Source of the DNA: Saprospiraceae bacterium
Lineage (GTDB): Bacteria > Bacteroidota > Bacteroidia > Chitinophagales > Saprospiraceae
Length of the DNA stretch: 64,000 bases
Assembly: GCA_019638455.1 (NCBI GenBank)
Contig: JAHBTU010000001.1
Coordinates: 1,007,501 to 1,071,500 of the forward strand
Direction of reading: 5' to 3'
Position numbers and translations under genes: made by a program. A model generated the notes under the pieces. That model was not told the DNA's origin. It saw only the letters and a program-made list of their open reading frames with translations, and searched no databases. Of the stretch, positions 7,249 through 15,764 are shown one piece after another; the first letter of the stretch is position 1; each line of letters begins with the position of its first letter.

Positions 7249-9231
7249 ATGAACATAGGGGCGCTAAAGCAACGCTACATTCAAATAGTGTTTATCGGAG
7301 CCGCTGTGGCTTTGGTGGCACAGGCTGCATATCTGCAACTTATCAATGAAACTTACCGACAGCGTGCCGAGCGAACCACCGTTGAAAAACTCACCGTTTA
7401 TCCGCCGCGCGGTTTGGTTTATGACCGCAAGGGCCGCCTCATCGTGAACAACGAGGCCATGTTCGACCTCATGGTGATTTACAATCAGGTGGATTTCGAT
7501 AATATCAATGTCGAAAAATTTTGCCGCTTGGTGGGCATAGACGAGGCCGGATTCAAGAGCCGTTTGGACAAGGATTTCAAAAGTGGGCGATTCTCGCGCT
7601 CCGTTCCTTTTGTTTTTGAGAAAAAACTTTCCATAGAGCAATATGCTCGCTTGCAGGAATGCCTGTATGAATTTTCGGGATTCTTTGTGCAGCCGCGCAA
7701 TATCAGGGGCTATCCATATAACGCCGGTGCCCATGTGCTGGGCTACATCAATGAGGTGGACCCACGCGACATCGAGCGGTTTAAAAACAAAGAAACTGGC
7801 ATCTCCAAATACGAATCGGGCGACTATATCGGCGCGGCGGGCCTTGAATCGCAGTACGAGGATGATTTGAAGGGCAAGAAGGGATATAGCCTGTTGCTCA
7901 AGAACAACTTGGGGCGCATCGTGGGGAAATACGCGGGTGGGAACTTTGACTCAACCGCAGTGCCGGGGCGCGACCTCATTTCATCTATTGATATTGACTT
8001 GCAACAGTATGGCGAGTTCCTGATGCAAAACAAGACCGGCAGCGTGGTGGCCATTGAGCCTCGCACGGGTCAAGTGCTTTGTATGCTTAGCGCTCCCTAT
8101 TACAATCCTAACCGGCTGGCCATGACGCAGGAACGCGGGAAGATTTTTAGCGAATTGCTCAACGACACGCTCAAGCCGTTCTTCGACCGCACCGTGATGG
8201 CCAAGTATCCGCCCGGCTCGATTTTCAAGACCGTCGTATCATTGGTTGGGATGCAAGAGGGCACTTTGAATCCCAACAGGGGCATGAGCTGCGGTGGCGG
8301 TTATTTTTACGCGGGGCGGCTCTATAAGTGTCACGGTCATGGACGTATTGGCAATGTGGTGGACGCATTGGCCTATTCGTGCAACACTTACTATTTCAAT
8401 GAATTTCGCAATGAGATAGACAAGTTCGGGTTTTACAATTCCGATAAAGGGCTGGATATGTTCGTGGACTATTGTCGGCAGATGGGGCTTGGCGTAAAAC
8501 TTGGCATTGACTATCCAAACGAAAGCGGTGGCAACGTCCCAACCACTGCTTACTATGATAAAATATATCCCAAAATACTCGGCGGTTGGCGCTCGCCTAC
8601 CATTATGTCGGTTGGCATCGGGCAGGGAGAACTTCAGTTGACCACTTTGCAAATGGCTAATCTCGCGGCTTGCATCGCCAATGGAGGATACTGGTACACG
8701 CCCCATTTGGCAAAGGAATTCAAGGATGGCCCCATCCCTAAGAAATATGTGGAACGGCATGATGTGAACATTGACAAGCAATGGTTCAAATTAGTGCAAG
8801 AAGGCATGGCCGAATGTGTCAACAGGGGCACCGCCCGCATCGCCCAGGTGCCCGGCATTCAGGTGTGCGGCAAAACAGGTACCAGCCAAAACCCACATGG
8901 CAAAGACCACTCGGTTTTTTATGCCTTTGCGCCTAAGGAAAACCCCAAAATCGCTATTGCGGTCTATGTGGAGAATGCGGGCTGGGGGGCTTCTTACGCC
9001 GCGCCCATCGCGGGCTTGATGATTGAAAAATATCTCAACGACACCATTGCCACCGCTCGATTGCCCGTGCAAGACCGCATGGTAAGGGCAGACTTGATAG
9101 GCAGAGGCAATGCCGACAAAATCCAAGCACAGGCGCCCAAAAAGCCTGAGGCGCCCGAAACGCCCACTGATATGCCGGACAGGTCTCCGGCCTTAGGCGC
9201 AAACACGGGTGAGGGGCAAAGGCGGCGGTGA
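7249..9231 (+). CDS. mrdA: Penicillin-binding protein 2 (peptidoglycan transpeptidase)
   Basis: 660 residues, the elongation-specific class B PBP that cross-links new glycan strands. An N-terminal membrane anchor (residues about 10-30) is followed by the dimerisation domain (TVYPPRGLVYDRKGRLIVNN) and the transpeptidase domain with SIFK (Ser324 nucleophile), the SCN motif (YSCNTYYFN) and KTGT (Lys542). ATG 7249 is preferred over an in-frame TTG at 7228 because it lies just after the mreD stop and gives the usual N-terminus. The C-terminal tail is proline-rich. RodA, its glycosyltransferase partner, normally follows mrdA, but here dnaG converges 16 bases away. Confidence 0.95.
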   Translation: MNIGALKQRYIQIVFIGAAVALVAQAAYLQLINETYRQRAERTTVEKLTVYPPRGLVYDRKGRLIVNNEAMFDLMVIYNQVDFDNINVEKFCRLVGIDEAGFKSRLDKDFKSGRFSRSVPFVFEKKLSIEQYARLQECLYEFSGFFVQPRNIRGYPYNAGAHVLGYINEVDPRDIERFKNKETGISKYESGDYIGAAGLESQYEDDLKGKKGYSLLLKNNLGRIVGKYAGGNFDSTAVPGRDLISSIDIDLQQYGEFLMQNKTGSVVAIEPRTGQVLCMLSAPYYNPNRLAMTQERGKIFSELLNDTLKPFFDRTVMAKYPPGSIFKTVVSLVGMQEGTLNPNRGMSCGGGYFYAGRLYKCHGHGRIGNVVDALAYSCNTYYFNEFRNEIDKFGFYNSDKGLDMFVDYCRQMGLGVKLGIDYPNESGGNVPTTAYYDKIYPKILGGWRSPTIMSVGIGQGELQLTTLQMANLAACIANGGYWYTPHLAKEFKDGPIPKKYVERHDVNIDKQWFKLVQEGMAECVNRGTARIAQVPGIQVCGKTGTSQNPHGKDHSVFYAFAPKENPKIAIAVYVENAGWGASYAAPIAGLMIEKYLNDTIATARLPVQDRMVRADLIGRGNADKIQAQAPKKPEAPETPTDMPDRSPALGANTGEGQRRR

Positions 9232-9247
9232 GGGCAATTGTATTGCC

Positions 9248-11248
9248 TCATTTCGCCCACAACACCGTCCCTGCCCGTTTGGCAATCTCGTTGCGCGTCT
9301 CGTTGAGTTTTTGCTGGATTTTCATGTACCGAATCATGGCCTCCATGTCGCCTGCGTCCGAAGCGGCTTTCACACGCCCCAGATTGAGGTCGCACATCTT
9401 CTGGATTTTGCGCAGCTTGAATCGGTCGAGCGCCTGTCGCATGTCAAGGTCGAAATTCAGGTCGGGCATCACCTGATTTTGCAGCGGGTAGTTCCATTTT
9501 TCCTCCCAGTTGGGCGATAGTTCCCACGGAGATGCCAGCAGGTCAATGGCCAAGTCACTAAACTCCTTTTCTGCATGATGGAGAAAGTAGTTTTGGTCGA
9601 ATGATTGGCCCGCCACTAATAGCGCGTGACATTCAGCGGCGATTTTGCCATATAGCAGGTTGTCGAAGTCGCCCAGCGACTCCTCTATGTCAGCGAGCAC
9701 ATACGCTGCCACAGTCAGCCCTTCCTTGTCGAGCATTTGGTGGCCGTATTGCACCAATAGCCTGATGATGTCACGTTCTTGAAACTCGTCGCCGCGCACA
9801 AGTGGCTTTTCTTTGGCCAACGGGACAAACGACTCGCTTTCGGGCGTGCCGGGCGGCATCTCGGTAGGCCAACCGAAGTCGCCATCAGCGGGGCCGGGCG
9901 AGTCGCTGGCAGCGCCCGGTTGGCGTGCCGCTTTTTCCTCGCGTTTTTTGAGCGTGGCCGTTATCAGTTTGTTGGTCTCGCTGTGCAGGGCTTTCTCATC
10001 CACGTCAAGCAGCGATGCACATTCTTTCAGATAAACGCTGCGCTTGATGGGGTCGGGGATTTTGGCGATGCTCGACACGATGTCTTTTATCAACGCCGCC
10101 TTTTTCACGGGGTCGCCCCGCGTTTCCGCCACCAACAGCTGTGTTTTGAAAAGGATAAAATCCTTGGCGTTTTCATCTACATACTGCTTGAAAGCATCCC
10201 CACCAAACTGCTGCACATAACTGTCAGGGTCGTGTCCGTCGGGTAGCAGACAGATTTTCACGTTCATATCCTGCTCGAGCGCGAGGTCGAGGCCTCGCAA
10301 GGCGGCTTTGATGCCTGCGGGGTCGCCATCGTACAGGATTTTCAGGTTGTTGGTGTTGCGTTTGATGAGTTGCAGCTGCCCCTCCGTGAGGGCGGTGCCA
10401 GAGGATGCCACCACGTTTTCGATGCCTGCCTGATGAAGCGATATCACGTCCATGTAGCCTTCGGTGAGCAGACATTCGTCGTGCTGGCGAATGGCTTTTT
10501 TGGCTTGAAAAAGGCCGTAGAGCGTCTTGCTTTTTACATAAATCTCTGTCTCGGGGCTGTTCACATATTTGGGTGTCGTCTTGTCGGACGACATGGTGCG
10601 CCCGGCAAAGGCGGCAATTTTCCCCGACAAGTTGTGAATGGAGAACATCACACGCGCCCTGAAAAAATCGCGGGTGCCATCCTGACTGCACAGGCCATTT
10701 TTTTTCAGCAAATCAAGGTTGTGACCAGCGCCTTTGGCGCGTCGCAGGAGCAGGTCGCGCTGGTCGGGCGCATAGCCAAGTCCAAAGGTGCGGATGGTCT
10801 CTTCGCGCAGACCGCGCTGCTTGAAATAGGCCAATGCCACCGACCGACCCTCGTCGGTATCAAAAAGTTGTTGCTGAAAATGTTCGAGCGCAAAATCGTT
10901 GACGATGTAGAGCGATTCAGCCAATTGTTGCTCGGCTATCTGCTCGGGCGTGCGCTCCACCTCCCGAACCTCGATGTTGTATTTTTTGGCCAACCAACGC
11001 AGTGCCTCCGGGTAGGTCAGGCTCTCATGCTCGCGCAAGAAAGTGACCGCGTCGCCGACTTTGCCGCAGCCGAAACATTTGAAGATATTGCGCGTGGGGT
11101 TGACGTTGAACGAGGGTGTTTTTTCGCTGTGAAAGGGACACAGCCCAATCAAGTTCACCCCGCGTCGCCGCAGATTGACGAATTCGCCAACGACATCCTC
11201 GATGCGTACTGCATCGAGAATCTCTTGCACCTGTTTGGGTGAAATCAT
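9248..11248 (-). CDS. dnaG: DNA primase
   Basis: 666 residues; synthesises RNA primers at the replication fork. The N-terminal CHC2 zinc finger is seen (CPFHSEKTPSF then CFGCGKVGD), followed by the catalytic core (FAGRTM, LLTEGYMDVISLHQAG with the TOPRIM glutamate, KILYDGDPAGIKAALRG with the acidic pair) and a C-terminal helicase-binding region. The start is placed at the ATG beginning MISPKQVQEILDAV, which is the normal primase N-terminus; a further upstream ATG (11299) would add 17 non-conserved residues and would lie upstream of a -7 element at 11261-11254. Confidence 0.96.
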   Translation of the reverse strand: MISPKQVQEILDAVRIEDVVGEFVNLRRRGVNLIGLCPFHSEKTPSFNVNPTRNIFKCFGCGKVGDAVTFLREHESLTYPEALRWLAKKYNIEVREVERTPEQIAEQQLAESLYIVNDFALEHFQQQLFDTDEGRSVALAYFKQRGLREETIRTFGLGYAPDQRDLLLRRAKGAGHNLDLLKKNGLCSQDGTRDFFRARVMFSIHNLSGKIAAFAGRTMSSDKTTPKYVNSPETEIYVKSKTLYGLFQAKKAIRQHDECLLTEGYMDVISLHQAGIENVVASSGTALTEGQLQLIKRNTNNLKILYDGDPAGIKAALRGLDLALEQDMNVKICLLPDGHDPDSYVQQFGGDAFKQYVDENAKDFILFKTQLLVAETRGDPVKKAALIKDIVSSIAKIPDPIKRSVYLKECASLLDVDEKALHSETNKLITATLKKREEKAARQPGAASDSPGPADGDFGWPTEMPPGTPESESFVPLAKEKPLVRGDEFQERDIIRLLVQYGHQMLDKEGLTVAAYVLADIEESLGDFDNLLYGKIAAECHALLVAGQSFDQNYFLHHAEKEFSDLAIDLLASPWELSPNWEEKWNYPLQNQVMPDLNFDLDMRQALDRFKLRKIQKMCDLNLGRVKAASDAGDMEAMIRYMKIQQKLNETRNEIAKRAGTVLWAK

Positions 11249-11253
11249 GTCGG

Positions 11254-11261
11254 CAAACTTA
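11254..11261 (-). promoter_or_regulatory. -7 element directly before dnaG start
   Basis: Minus-strand TAAGTTTG is an exact TAnnTTTG match and is separated from the dnaG ATG by five bases. If used, the transcript begins at or within a base or two of the start codon. Confidence 0.5.
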
Positions 11262-11439
11262 CATGAAGTTGATGAGGTTTGAGAAAAAAATTGGGCCATG
11301 TGCCCAATTGGCCGACAGGTTTTCTTTTCGGTATTTTTGACAACTTACCAACCCTCTGGCAGGGATTCACATGATTAACGAGATTGTTTTTTGTTTTTGT
11401 AAAGAACTGGCAACTGCTTGGGCAGGGGCAGTTGCTTGG

Positions 11440-11482
11440 GCGGAAGGTGGAGGTAAAAGGTTCACGACCCTTTACCTTCCGC
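11440..11482 (-). terminator. Inverted repeat downstream of the small secreted protein gene
   Basis: GCGGAAGGT plus AAAGG elements at 11440-11460 face CCTTTACCTTCCGC at 11469-11482, with a six-base bulge. It lies between the end of the small secreted protein gene and dnaG, both on the minus strand, and probably separates their transcripts. The remaining intergenic sequence to 11300 holds nothing recognisable. Confidence 0.4.
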
Positions 11483-11520
11483 CTTCTACCCTCCGTCTTA
11501 GTTTTTGGTAGGCACTGTGC

Positions 11521-11898
11521 TCACATTTTCTTCAAAACCAGCACATCATCGCTGCCGCGCCCCTCGCAGGGGTCACTCACTTTGGTGAAAGTGAGCGTGT
11601 CGCCATCCAGCGCGTAGGTATAGACCCCCTTTTGGTCGCTGGGGCAGGCGAACTCGCCACTGACATCCCACACCGTGACGCGATTGCCCTCGGTGACGTG
11701 CTTGCCGACGACATCAACCTTCCCTTTCATGCCCATGTCAACTTCATAACCGTCCTCGCTGATGGACATTTTGAATTTGACCACTTGGCCATCGGGCATC
11801 TTGCTTTCGCCGACCCAGTCACCAGCAAAAGCCGTTTGGGAGAATCCAGTGAACGAAAAGGCCAAAAGGAGCAACGCAGACAAGAGTGATTTTTTCAT
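11521..11898 (-). CDS. Small secreted protein of unknown function
   Basis: 125 residues with a clear signal peptide (MKKSLLSALLLLAFSFTGFSQTAFA). The mature part is predicted beta-rich (VKFKMSISEDGYEVDMGMKG, KGVYTYALDGDTLTFTKV) and holds two cysteines about 27 residues apart (FACPSDQ, SDPCEGR) that could form a disulfide in the periplasm. The pattern of short alternating strands resembles small lipocalin-like or DUF-type proteins common in Bacteroidota, but I cannot assign a family. A similarly sized lipoprotein of comparable composition is at 41066-41446. Confidence 0.65.
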   Translation of the reverse strand: MKKSLLSALLLLAFSFTGFSQTAFAGDWVGESKMPDGQVVKFKMSISEDGYEVDMGMKGKVDVVGKHVTEGNRVTVWDVSGEFACPSDQKGVYTYALDGDTLTFTKVSDPCEGRGSDDVLVLKKM

Positions 11899-12177
11899 CT
11901 AAATCAAAAATTTGGTGAATAAAATGGTTTGAAGTGCGAATATAATTTCAATATCCGTTAAAAAATCAAAATAAAGCACATTTTTAAATGCAAAAAGGGT
12001 GCTTGAAATTGATACGGGCTGATTTTCAGCGCGATAAGTCCAATGCGATGTAGAGCATTCTTCTCCAACAATCTCCGAAAGGGGAGCCATGTCGCCATGA
12101 ATGGCAAAATCCCGATTGTCTCGTTGGGCTTTTGAGGTTCGCCTTATTTTAGCGGCCGTAATCACAATTTTGCTTGC

Positions 12178-14157
12178 ATGAAAAAAACAACACTACTTGC
12201 CCTCGCTGTGCCCGCCGTCGCTGGTGCGTTGGCATTTTTCCCCATCGAAAATCAAGAGCCTGCCTTCCACACAGCGGCGGAAATGGCATTTTTCAAACAA
12301 CATTTCAGAAAAAACGCCGATGCGCCACTTACTGACCCTTCCGCTCACGGGATGATGGTGCCTATTGACTCGAATATCCTTTTTCCTACGGCCTCTCTCT
12401 GCTCTGGGTGTCATGGGCACGACCCCAACGGCAAGGCGATGGTACTCTCCGATGGCACCGACGTGAACATCTACGACGACTGGCGCTCTTCCATGATGGC
12501 CAATGCAGCACGCGATCCTTTCTGGCGGGCCAAAGTGAGCCATGAGATACTCACCAACCCGGCGCACAGCCTTGAATTGCAAGACAAATGCACCTCTTGC
12601 CACGCACCGGCTGGCCATTACCAAGCTAAACTGCGCGACCATAAAATGTTCTATACGCTTGCCGATTTGTACGCCGACACTTTGGGTCTGGACGGCGTGA
12701 CGTGCCAAACCTGCCACGCGCAAGCACCTGCCTTGCTGGGTAGCCTGCACTCGGGCGAGTTGAACTACGACACCAATTATATCCGAGTCGCTTATGGGCC
12801 TTTCGAGTTTATTTTCGAGCCACCCATGCGGGAGTTTGTGGGCATCACACCCGTCTATGGCGAACACATTCTCGATGCAGGGCAATGCGCTGGCTGCCAC
12901 ACGCTTATCACCAAAACAGTAAACAACAATGGGGCTTATACGGGCAATACTTTCGTGGAGCAGGCGACCTACCACGAGTGGCTCAACAGCCGATACGACA
13001 AAGACCACGACAACGTGACGTGCCAAAACTGTCACGCGCCATACCTGCAAGAAGCGGTGGTGATTTCCGCAAATTACCAGTTCTTGACCAACAAATTCCC
13101 CTTTGCGGTGCACGAAATGGCGGGTGCCAACGTGACCATGTTGAAACTGATGAAGGAACACCGCATGGCACTCGGCATCCCGGCAGAACCCCAACACTTC
13201 GACAGCACCATCGCCGCCACTTTGCGTATGTTGCAGCATCAAACCCTCGACCTCTCGATAGAAACAGGTGCCTTGCAGGGCGATTCCGCGCTGTTCAAAG
13301 TTAAAGTGGCGAACAAGGCGGGGCACAAGTTCCCCTCCGGCTACCCCGCACGGCGGGCTTGGTTAGAGTTTGAGGTGAAAAACCAAATCGGCCAGGTGGT
13401 CTTTCATTCGGGGCGCTGGAACCCCGACTTCAGCCTGCCCGGCGAAGACAATAACTTCGAGCCACACCACGACCTGATAGACCAGCCCAGCCAAGTCCAA
13501 ATATACGAATTAGTGCCGGGCGACGTGAACGGGCAATTCACGAGTGTGCTTGAGCGCGCGCACATTGCCCTGAAAGACAATCGCCTCGTGCCGCAAGGCT
13601 TCTCGCTGAGCGACCCTGCCTACGACACCACGCGCATCGTGGGGGCTGCCCTGCAAGACCCTACCTTCAATCTTTACGAAGGCTCCGATGTGGTGCATTA
13701 TCGCATCCCGACCCACGGTTACACGGGGCTGCTGTTCGTCACGGCGCGTGTGTGGTATCAGAGTCTGCCGCCCAAATGGATGGCACCGATGTTTGCCTTC
13801 AGTTCGCCAGAGATTGATGCCTTTAGGGCGATGTTCGATGCAGCAGACCGTTCGCCTATTTTAGTGGCCGAGCAGGTGCTGGACTCTGTTTTCGTGTCGC
13901 CAGTCTCAATAAAAAACATTGACAAACAGGAACTTGTAAAGGTTTATCCCACGCTCAGCCGCGATGGTCGGGTACTGGTGGAGGCCGCTTCGGGTGTTCG
14001 GGTGCAGCGAGTGCAGGTCTGGGATGCAGCAGGAAGGCTGGTCTGGGACAAAACCGATGCGCAACAACCCCTCCATCTGCCCGAAAGGAGGGGGCTTTAT
14101 TTTGTGTCGGTGACCACCCAGCAGGGTAGGGTAGTGGAGAAGGTGGTGCGGGAGTGA
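12178..14157 (+). CDS. Secreted multihaem cytochrome c with T9SS sorting domain
   Basis: 659 residues with an N-terminal signal peptide. Five CxxCH haem-binding motifs are visible: CSGCH (75-79), CTSCH, CQTCH, CAGCH and CQNCH, all within the first half. The second half is beta-rich, and the last 80 residues (VYPTLSRDGRVLVEAASG to the terminal VVRE, including GLYFVSVTTQQGRVVEKVV) are a T9SS type A sorting domain. The protein should therefore be moved across the outer membrane and attached to or released from the surface. An extracellular electron-transfer or nitrogen-oxide/multihaem oxidoreductase role is possible; the substrate cannot be told. No partner genes are adjacent. Confidence 0.85.
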   Translation: MKKTTLLALAVPAVAGALAFFPIENQEPAFHTAAEMAFFKQHFRKNADAPLTDPSAHGMMVPIDSNILFPTASLCSGCHGHDPNGKAMVLSDGTDVNIYDDWRSSMMANAARDPFWRAKVSHEILTNPAHSLELQDKCTSCHAPAGHYQAKLRDHKMFYTLADLYADTLGLDGVTCQTCHAQAPALLGSLHSGELNYDTNYIRVAYGPFEFIFEPPMREFVGITPVYGEHILDAGQCAGCHTLITKTVNNNGAYTGNTFVEQATYHEWLNSRYDKDHDNVTCQNCHAPYLQEAVVISANYQFLTNKFPFAVHEMAGANVTMLKLMKEHRMALGIPAEPQHFDSTIAATLRMLQHQTLDLSIETGALQGDSALFKVKVANKAGHKFPSGYPARRAWLEFEVKNQIGQVVFHSGRWNPDFSLPGEDNNFEPHHDLIDQPSQVQIYELVPGDVNGQFTSVLERAHIALKDNRLVPQGFSLSDPAYDTTRIVGAALQDPTFNLYEGSDVVHYRIPTHGYTGLLFVTARVWYQSLPPKWMAPMFAFSSPEIDAFRAMFDAADRSPILVAEQVLDSVFVSPVSIKNIDKQELVKVYPTLSRDGRVLVEAASGVRVQRVQVWDAAGRLVWDKTDAQQPLHLPERRGLYFVSVTTQQGRVVEKVVRE

Positions 14158-14196
14158 GTGGGGGATGCCTAACCATTAAATATATGTGGCCCCCCT

Positions 14197-15618
14197 TCAC
14201 GACGCATACGGCGAATCATACCCCAAAATTCGCAGCATAGAATCGGCATCCTGCTCTTGGAAAACTTCCCAGTCGGTGAACTCGCCGTAGTAGTTTTTGT
14301 CAATTAGGATATGCTTGGGGGAGGGGAGGAGGCAGTGTTTTAGCCCGCCGTAGCCGCTGAGTGCCTCTTGGTATGCACCTGTGTGGAAAAAACCCAAGTA
14401 GAGTGGCTCGTCCTTTTCCTCATTGTAGGCAGGCAGATAGACTTGGTTGATGTGCGCCTCGGAGTTGTAGTAATCAGCGTTGTCGCAGCTGATGCCGCCG
14501 ATGTTCACCTTTTGATACTCCTTGTCCCAGTGGTTTACTGGCAGAAGGATGAATCGCTCCTTGATGCCCCAACTATCGGGTAGGGTATTGATGAGAGAGT
14601 TGTCGAGCATATACCACTGCTCGGCATCGTTTTGTTGTTTCTTGCCAATGACTGAGAAAATCGTGGCACCGCTCTCGCCTACGGTGTACTTGCCAAATTC
14701 GGTGTAGATGTCAGGCTCCGGCACCCCTTCATCGTCGCAATATTCCTTGATGAGGCGCACGATTTCGTTCACCATGTATGGATAATCGTACTCAAAGCCC
14801 AGCGAGTTTCGGATGGGCATGCCGCCACCGATGTTCAGGCACGATAGGGTAGGGCAGACCTTCCGAAGTTGGCAGTAGGTCTTGATGCCTTTTTTGAGTT
14901 CCGTCCAGTAGTAGAGCGTGTCCTTGATGCCGATGTCCACAAAAAAGTGGAGCATTTTGAGTTCAAATTTTGGATTGGATGCCACTTTTTCCTGATAAAA
15001 ATGCACCACCTCGCTCTGCCGGATGCCCAACCGCGAGGTGTAAAACTCAAAATTCGGCTCTTCCTCGGTCGCCATGCGGATACCTATGTTGCATTTTTGC
15101 TGCTTTTGGAGCAATTCGTCATACAGGGCCAATTCATTGGCGTTGTCGCACACCGGGATGACGTTCTGGAATCCTTCCTCAATGAGGCGCACGATTTTTT
15201 CGGCGTAGGCGCGAGGCTTGTAGCCGTTGTTGACGATGGTCGTGCTTTTGTTGATTTTCCCCAACTTGTAGAGTCGCCATATCAGGTCAATATCAAAGGC
15301 AGAGGAGGTCTCCAACTGGGTGCCGTTTTCCAACACCTCGTTGAGGACAAAGGCGAAATGCGAGCTTTTGGTGCAGTAACAATAGACGTATTTGCCGTTG
15401 TAGTTGTATCGCTGGATGGCATCGCGGAAGAGCTTTCGGGCAGTCTGTATTTTTTCGCCAATCTTCGGCAGGTAGGTGAGTTTCAGCGGCGTGCCATATT
15501 TTCGGATAAGTTCATAGATGTCAATCTCATTGAACAGAAGACGGTTGTCTTTCAGACTGAAGCCGTCTTGCGGGAAATCGAAGGTTTGGGCGACGAGGTC
15601 GTAGTATGAGTTTTTCAT
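14197..15618 (-). CDS. speA: Arginine decarboxylase (PLP-dependent, Bacteroidota type)
   Basis: 473 residues; converts arginine to agmatine, the first step of the agmatine route to putrescine and spermidine. It is a fold-type III PLP enzyme: YCYCTKSSHFAFVL carries the PLP lysine (Lys84), LNIGGGMPIRNS is the glycine-rich phosphate loop, and YTEFGKYTVGESGA matches the C-terminal PLP/arginine region. The length fits the short form in Flavobacteria and relatives rather than the 630-residue enterobacterial enzyme. Agmatinase and deoxyhypusine-synthase-like genes that often follow it are absent here. A -7 element TACATTTG lies on the minus strand at 15679-15672. Confidence 0.92.
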   Translation of the reverse strand: MKNSYYDLVAQTFDFPQDGFSLKDNRLLFNEIDIYELIRKYGTPLKLTYLPKIGEKIQTARKLFRDAIQRYNYNGKYVYCYCTKSSHFAFVLNEVLENGTQLETSSAFDIDLIWRLYKLGKINKSTTIVNNGYKPRAYAEKIVRLIEEGFQNVIPVCDNANELALYDELLQKQQKCNIGIRMATEEEPNFEFYTSRLGIRQSEVVHFYQEKVASNPKFELKMLHFFVDIGIKDTLYYWTELKKGIKTYCQLRKVCPTLSCLNIGGGMPIRNSLGFEYDYPYMVNEIVRLIKEYCDDEGVPEPDIYTEFGKYTVGESGATIFSVIGKKQQNDAEQWYMLDNSLINTLPDSWGIKERFILLPVNHWDKEYQKVNIGGISCDNADYYNSEAHINQVYLPAYNEEKDEPLYLGFFHTGAYQEALSGYGGLKHCLLPSPKHILIDKNYYGEFTDWEVFQEQDADSMLRILGYDSPYAS

Positions 15619-15671
15619 TGAAAACCAGTCAACAAAGGGATAGCGCAGATTCTTTTATCTGAAAATGCGCA

Positions 15672-15679
15672 CAAATGTA
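15672..15679 (-). promoter_or_regulatory. -7 element upstream of arginine decarboxylase
   Basis: Minus-strand TACATTTG matches TAnnTTTG exactly, 53 bases before the speA start codon. Confidence 0.45.
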
Positions 15680-15764
15680 ACGGATGGCGCGAAAATGGGG
15701 GTGTAAAGTTTTTACGCCTCTATTTAACATAATATAAATTATAGGAGTTATTTTGGACAAAAAA

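Noticed and set aside
10370..11242. 290-codon open frame on the plus strand
   Set aside because: Antisense to dnaG, which has all primase motifs.
12193..13326. 377-codon open frame on the minus strand
   Set aside because: It mirrors the multihaem cytochrome gene, whose haem motifs, signal peptide and sorting domain are unambiguous; no start context or recognisable protein on this strand.
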